DNA from: Bifidobacterium breve
GTDB lineage: Bacteria > Actinomycetota > Thermoleophilia > Solirubrobacterales > Solirubrobacteraceae
NCBI GenBank assembly: GCA_945889475.1
Contig: CAMDBT010000012.1
Span: 1 to 42,484, forward strand
Length of the DNA stretch: 42,484 nt
Direction: 5' to 3'
Positions 40,064-42,484 of this stretch are shown here, piece by piece. The position numbers were made by a program, and so were the translations under genes. The notes under the pieces were generated by a model. That model was not told where the DNA came from. It did not search any database and saw only the letters and a program-made list of their open reading frames with translations. Within the stretch, counting starts at the first letter, position 1. Each line of letters begins with the position of its first letter.

Positions 40064-41896
40064 GTGGCATCAAGGATTGTCTGCACGATCGCATCGAAGC
40101 GCTATCTCCCGCTGGCGCGGGTGACGGCGCGCTCATTCGCACGTTGGCACGCCGGCGAGCGGATGGTTGTGCTGCTGGCCGATCGGCCCGGGTCGGCCGA
40201 ACCGCCGCCGGACGAGCCGTTCGATCTGTTGGCTCTGGAGCAGCTCTGCAAGGCGCGACCGGAGCTACTCGAGGTTGCTGGCCGATATGAGGAGCTCCAG
40301 TTCAGCTATGCACTGACACCGGTTCTGATCGCGCACCTGCTCGGAGGTGGCGCCGATCAGGTCGTCTTCATCAAGCAGGAGAGCCTCGTGACCGGGCCGC
40401 TCGACCCAGTTTTCTCGCTCCTTGACGGCGGCGCCTGGCTGGCACTGACGCCGCACATGCTTGGCCCCGCGCCCGGCGAGGACGCCGCCGAGCGCGAACT
40501 AAACATCCTCCAGGGAGGTGTCTATAACGGCGGGATTATCGGCGCTCGCGCCGATGCCAGAACCGACCAGTTCCTTGAATGGTGGTGGGCGCGTTTGCGA
40601 CGCCACTGCCGCTGGGATCTGGAGGCCGGTCTCCACTGGGAGCAGCGCTGGCTTGATCTCGTTCCAAGCCTCTTCGGCGACGTCGGCGTGGTCCGAGATC
40701 CGGGCTGCAACGTCGGCCACTGGAATATCACCGAGCGCAGGATCGAACTGCGCGAAGGGGAAGCCTGGCTCGGTGACGAGCGAGCGAGTTTGGTGCGGTT
40801 CAGTGGTTTTGACGCAGATAGGCCACGGCAGATAACGCGCTACAACACGCGAGTCGATCTCGCACAGCAAGGTGGGGCCGAGCAGCTGCTTGCGCAGTAC
40901 CGGCAGGCGTTGATTGACGAAGGGTTTGACGCCGCTTTATCCGAGCGTTACGGGTTTGACAATCGAGTGCCGGAGAATGCCGCCGGCGAGCAGGAGCCTG
41001 TCGAGCGGCGCGACGCAGAAGTCGCTGTCGCGGAGTCGCTCGCAAGCGGCGGTGCCGGCGAGGTGGAACTTGGCATCGGCCCGAAGAAGCCGCGGACGCT
41101 GCGTCGGCGCGCTTTCCGCCACCTTCGCTGCCGAAGGCCGCGTGGCACCGTGATCTGCACCAACCACGGCAGTGCGTTCGAGTCGCGTCGCTTAGCGCTG
41201 CGCGATTCACTTCATAGCTGGCACCCGGAGCTGCCGCTCGTCGTCGAGTGGCTCGACGATCAACGGGTCGAGTCGTCGGCTGCTCATAAGGCACCGCTGA
41301 TGAAGAAACTTCTTCGCGCTGGCTGGGACGAAGTCATCTTCTTGGACGCCGACACCCTCGTGACAGGCCCGCTCGATCGCCTACTTGAGCCGCTGAGAGC
41401 GGGAGCGTCAGCGGTGGTAACCCCGCACCTCAAGCGGCCAACTGGGAACGGTGAGGCAACGATTTCGTTGGAGATGGCGCTCTGCGCCGCCGGCACCTTC
41501 AACGCTGGCGTCGTTGCCGTGTCGGCTTCAGCGCAGGGGCAGGCATTCATCGATTGGTGGGCCGCACGCACCGCCGCCTATTGCAACGAAGATCTCCAGG
41601 CCGCAGTGGCCTACGACCAGCGTTGGCTCGACCTCGCGCCAAGCTTCTTCGACAAGGTTGAAGTGCTCCGCCACCCTGGCTTCAACGTCGGTTATTGGAA
41701 CCTGCCGCAAAGTCGGCTATCGGAGTCCGACGGACAACTGATGATCGATGGCGAGCCGGTCTCGCTGATGCACTTCAGTGGCTTCGAGATTGATCGGCCA
41801 GATCGGGTTACTCACTACGCGCCCAGGCTGCGAACAGCGGAGCTTGGGCCGGTTGGCGAGGCGCTGTTCAAGCGCTATTGCAAGCTCGTCGCCTGA
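40064..41896 (+). CDS. tandem two-domain glycosyltransferase (GT8-like), first domain lacking DxD
   Basis: The 610-residue protein holds two related domains of about 300 residues. Each runs from a VCT/ICT Rossmann strand through a VTGPLD segment, a FNAG/YNGG loop, WWxxR, QRWLDL(V/A)PS.F and NVG(H/Y)WN, to a FSGF.(A/I)DRP ending. In domain 2 the metal-binding DxD is intact: IFLDADTLVTGPLD, Asp428 and Asp430. In domain 1 the equivalent is VFIKQESLVTGPLD (104-107), so both Asp are lost. Domain 1 may therefore be structural or bind sugar without catalysis. A nucleotide-sugar enzyme-like gene follows. Confidence 0.85.
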   Translation: MASRIVCTIASKRYLPLARVTARSFARWHAGERMVVLLADRPGSAEPPPDEPFDLLALEQLCKARPELLEVAGRYEELQFSYALTPVLIAHLLGGGADQVVFIKQESLVTGPLDPVFSLLDGGAWLALTPHMLGPAPGEDAAERELNILQGGVYNGGIIGARADARTDQFLEWWWARLRRHCRWDLEAGLHWEQRWLDLVPSLFGDVGVVRDPGCNVGHWNITERRIELREGEAWLGDERASLVRFSGFDADRPRQITRYNTRVDLAQQGGAEQLLAQYRQALIDEGFDAALSERYGFDNRVPENAAGEQEPVERRDAEVAVAESLASGGAGEVELGIGPKKPRTLRRRAFRHLRCRRPRGTVICTNHGSAFESRRLALRDSLHSWHPELPLVVEWLDDQRVESSAAHKAPLMKKLLRAGWDEVIFLDADTLVTGPLDRLLEPLRAGASAVVTPHLKRPTGNGEATISLEMALCAAGTFNAGVVAVSASAQGQAFIDWWAARTAAYCNEDLQAAVAYDQRWLDLAPSFFDKVEVLRHPGFNVGYWNLPQSRLSESDGQLMIDGEPVSLMHFSGFEIDRPDRVTHYAPRLRTAELGPVGEALFKRYCKLVA

Positions 41897-41911
41897 CAAC
41901 CGGTTGCCTGT

Positions 41912-41917
41912 TACGGT
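41912..41917 (+). promoter_or_regulatory. -10 element TACGGT of the cupin gene
   Basis: TACGGT ends 9 nt before GTG 41927; no ribosome-binding site. Confidence 0.45.
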
Positions 41918-41926
41918 CGGTCAATC

Positions 41927-42484
41927 GTGGGACGACCGAACGTAGACGAGACGCTCCAAGCAGCGACGAAAGACCAAGCGACGGTGACGGCGGCGGGAGA
42001 GCCTCTCGCTGCGGTGATCGACGGGGTGGTCACCACCGCCCAGCCGGTTCACGCCGACCATCGCGGCCGCCTATTTGAAATCTTCACCGGCGAGTCGGAC
42101 TTCTGGCGCTCACCGGTCGTCTATTGCTACTGCTGCACGATCCGACCGCTCCAAGTGAAGGCATGGGGGCTCCATCTTTTCAAGGCCGACCGCTACGTAG
42201 TGATCAGCGGCGAGATGACTGTCGTCTTGTACGACGCGCGCACCGACTCGCCGACGTACCGAATGACGCAGCAGCTGACGATGTCGCCCGAAGCGGTCCA
42301 GCAGCTGCTGATCCCGGTAGGCGTATGGCACGCCGACGTCAACGTTTCAGGCGAGGAGGTTCGGTTCCTAAATCTCCCGACCGCGCGATACAACCACGAC
42401 GATCCAGATCGCTACATGCTGCCGTGGGACACCGATCTGATTCCGTTCGACTTGCGGTCGGTATACCCGATTCAAGCGCAGACG
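41927..42484 (+). CDS. dTDP-4-dehydrorhamnose 3,5-epimerase-like cupin (cut by window edge)
   Basis: From GTG 41927 the frame is open for 186 codons to the window end. After a 30-residue variable start, the RmlC-type cupin pattern appears: HADHRGRLFEIF, VKAWGLHLFKADRYVVISGEM with the catalytic-type His in GLH, VVLYDARTDSP, IPVGVWHADVN, then RYNHDDPDRYMLPWDTDLI. The family epimerises a dTDP-keto sugar for rhamnose-type polymers or glycans. It follows the glycosyltransferase after 30 bp on the same strand. The C-terminus is missing, so completeness cannot be judged. Confidence 0.82.
   Translation, partial: MGRPNVDETLQAATKDQATVTAAGEPLAAVIDGVVTTAQPVHADHRGRLFEIFTGESDFWRSPVVYCYCCTIRPLQVKAWGLHLFKADRYVVISGEMTVVLYDARTDSPTYRMTQQLTMSPEAVQQLLIPVGVWHADVNVSGEEVRFLNLPTARYNHDDPDRYMLPWDTDLIPFDLRSVYPIQAQT

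Noticed and set aside
1-42484. tRNA genes, CRISPR arrays, insertion sequences or prophage genes
   Set aside because: I looked for T-loop-like motifs, regularly spaced repeats and transposase or integrase motifs and saw none.

Overview
The window is bacterial, GC-rich (low sixties percent by eye) and almost wholly coding. Gene content and order point to the phylum Actinobacteriota, most likely class Thermoleophilia (Solirubrobacterales or Gaiellales relatives): CarD follows disA, fol genes follow ftsH, and several small proteins look actinobacterial. This placement is an inference, since there is no rRNA to confirm it. No tRNA, rRNA, CRISPR array, transposase, integrase or phage gene was seen.

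Layout. 1-3.95 kb (minus strand): a partial CoxE-like gene with its MoxR ATPase, a four-helix membrane protein coupled to an EVE-domain protein, and a secreted D-glucuronyl C5-epimerase-like protein. 4.1-9.3 kb: a Ca2+/H+ antiporter, a PadR regulator with an SRPBCC protein, an unrecognised 280-residue protein, a nucleoside phosphorylase flanked by two phasin-like coiled-coil proteins, and an SCP2-type lipid-binding protein. 9.3-10.5 kb: a MerR-type HTH fused to a class III nucleotide cyclase.

10.5-32.15 kb is one long housekeeping cluster, nearly all on the plus strand: tilS-hpt-ftsH-folP-folB-thioesterase-folK-(GST, minus)-DUF4282-coaX-dus-greA-lysS-clpC-CDGSH-radA-disA-carD-ispD-ispF-cysS-rlmB-sigH. 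The order is close to the Bacillus subtilis tilS-to-sigH region, with some genes missing and others inserted. It covers tRNA modification and charging, purine salvage, folate and CoA synthesis, proteolysis, DNA repair, c-di-AMP signalling and isoprenoid precursors.

32.2-42.5 kb is accessory: a Tat-type two-domain multicopper oxidase, a secreted beta-helix protein coupled to a cupredoxin, a hemolysin III (PAQR) membrane protein, three small proteins, an FprA-like ferredoxin-NADP reductase, a secreted FGE-fold protein, a two-domain glycosyltransferase and the start of a dTDP-sugar epimerase-like cupin.

Two window-wide patterns stand out. First, about twenty genes on both strands have a TANNNT -10 hexamer ending only 6-9 nt before the start codon and no Shine-Dalgarno sequence, which indicates widespread leaderless transcription. 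I used this to fix many starts. Second, four genes fit best with non-standard start codons (ATA, ATT, ATC, CTG). Among gene systems, the copper-type trio at 32.2-35.2 kb is the best candidate for something undescribed, but its joint function is inferred only from context.
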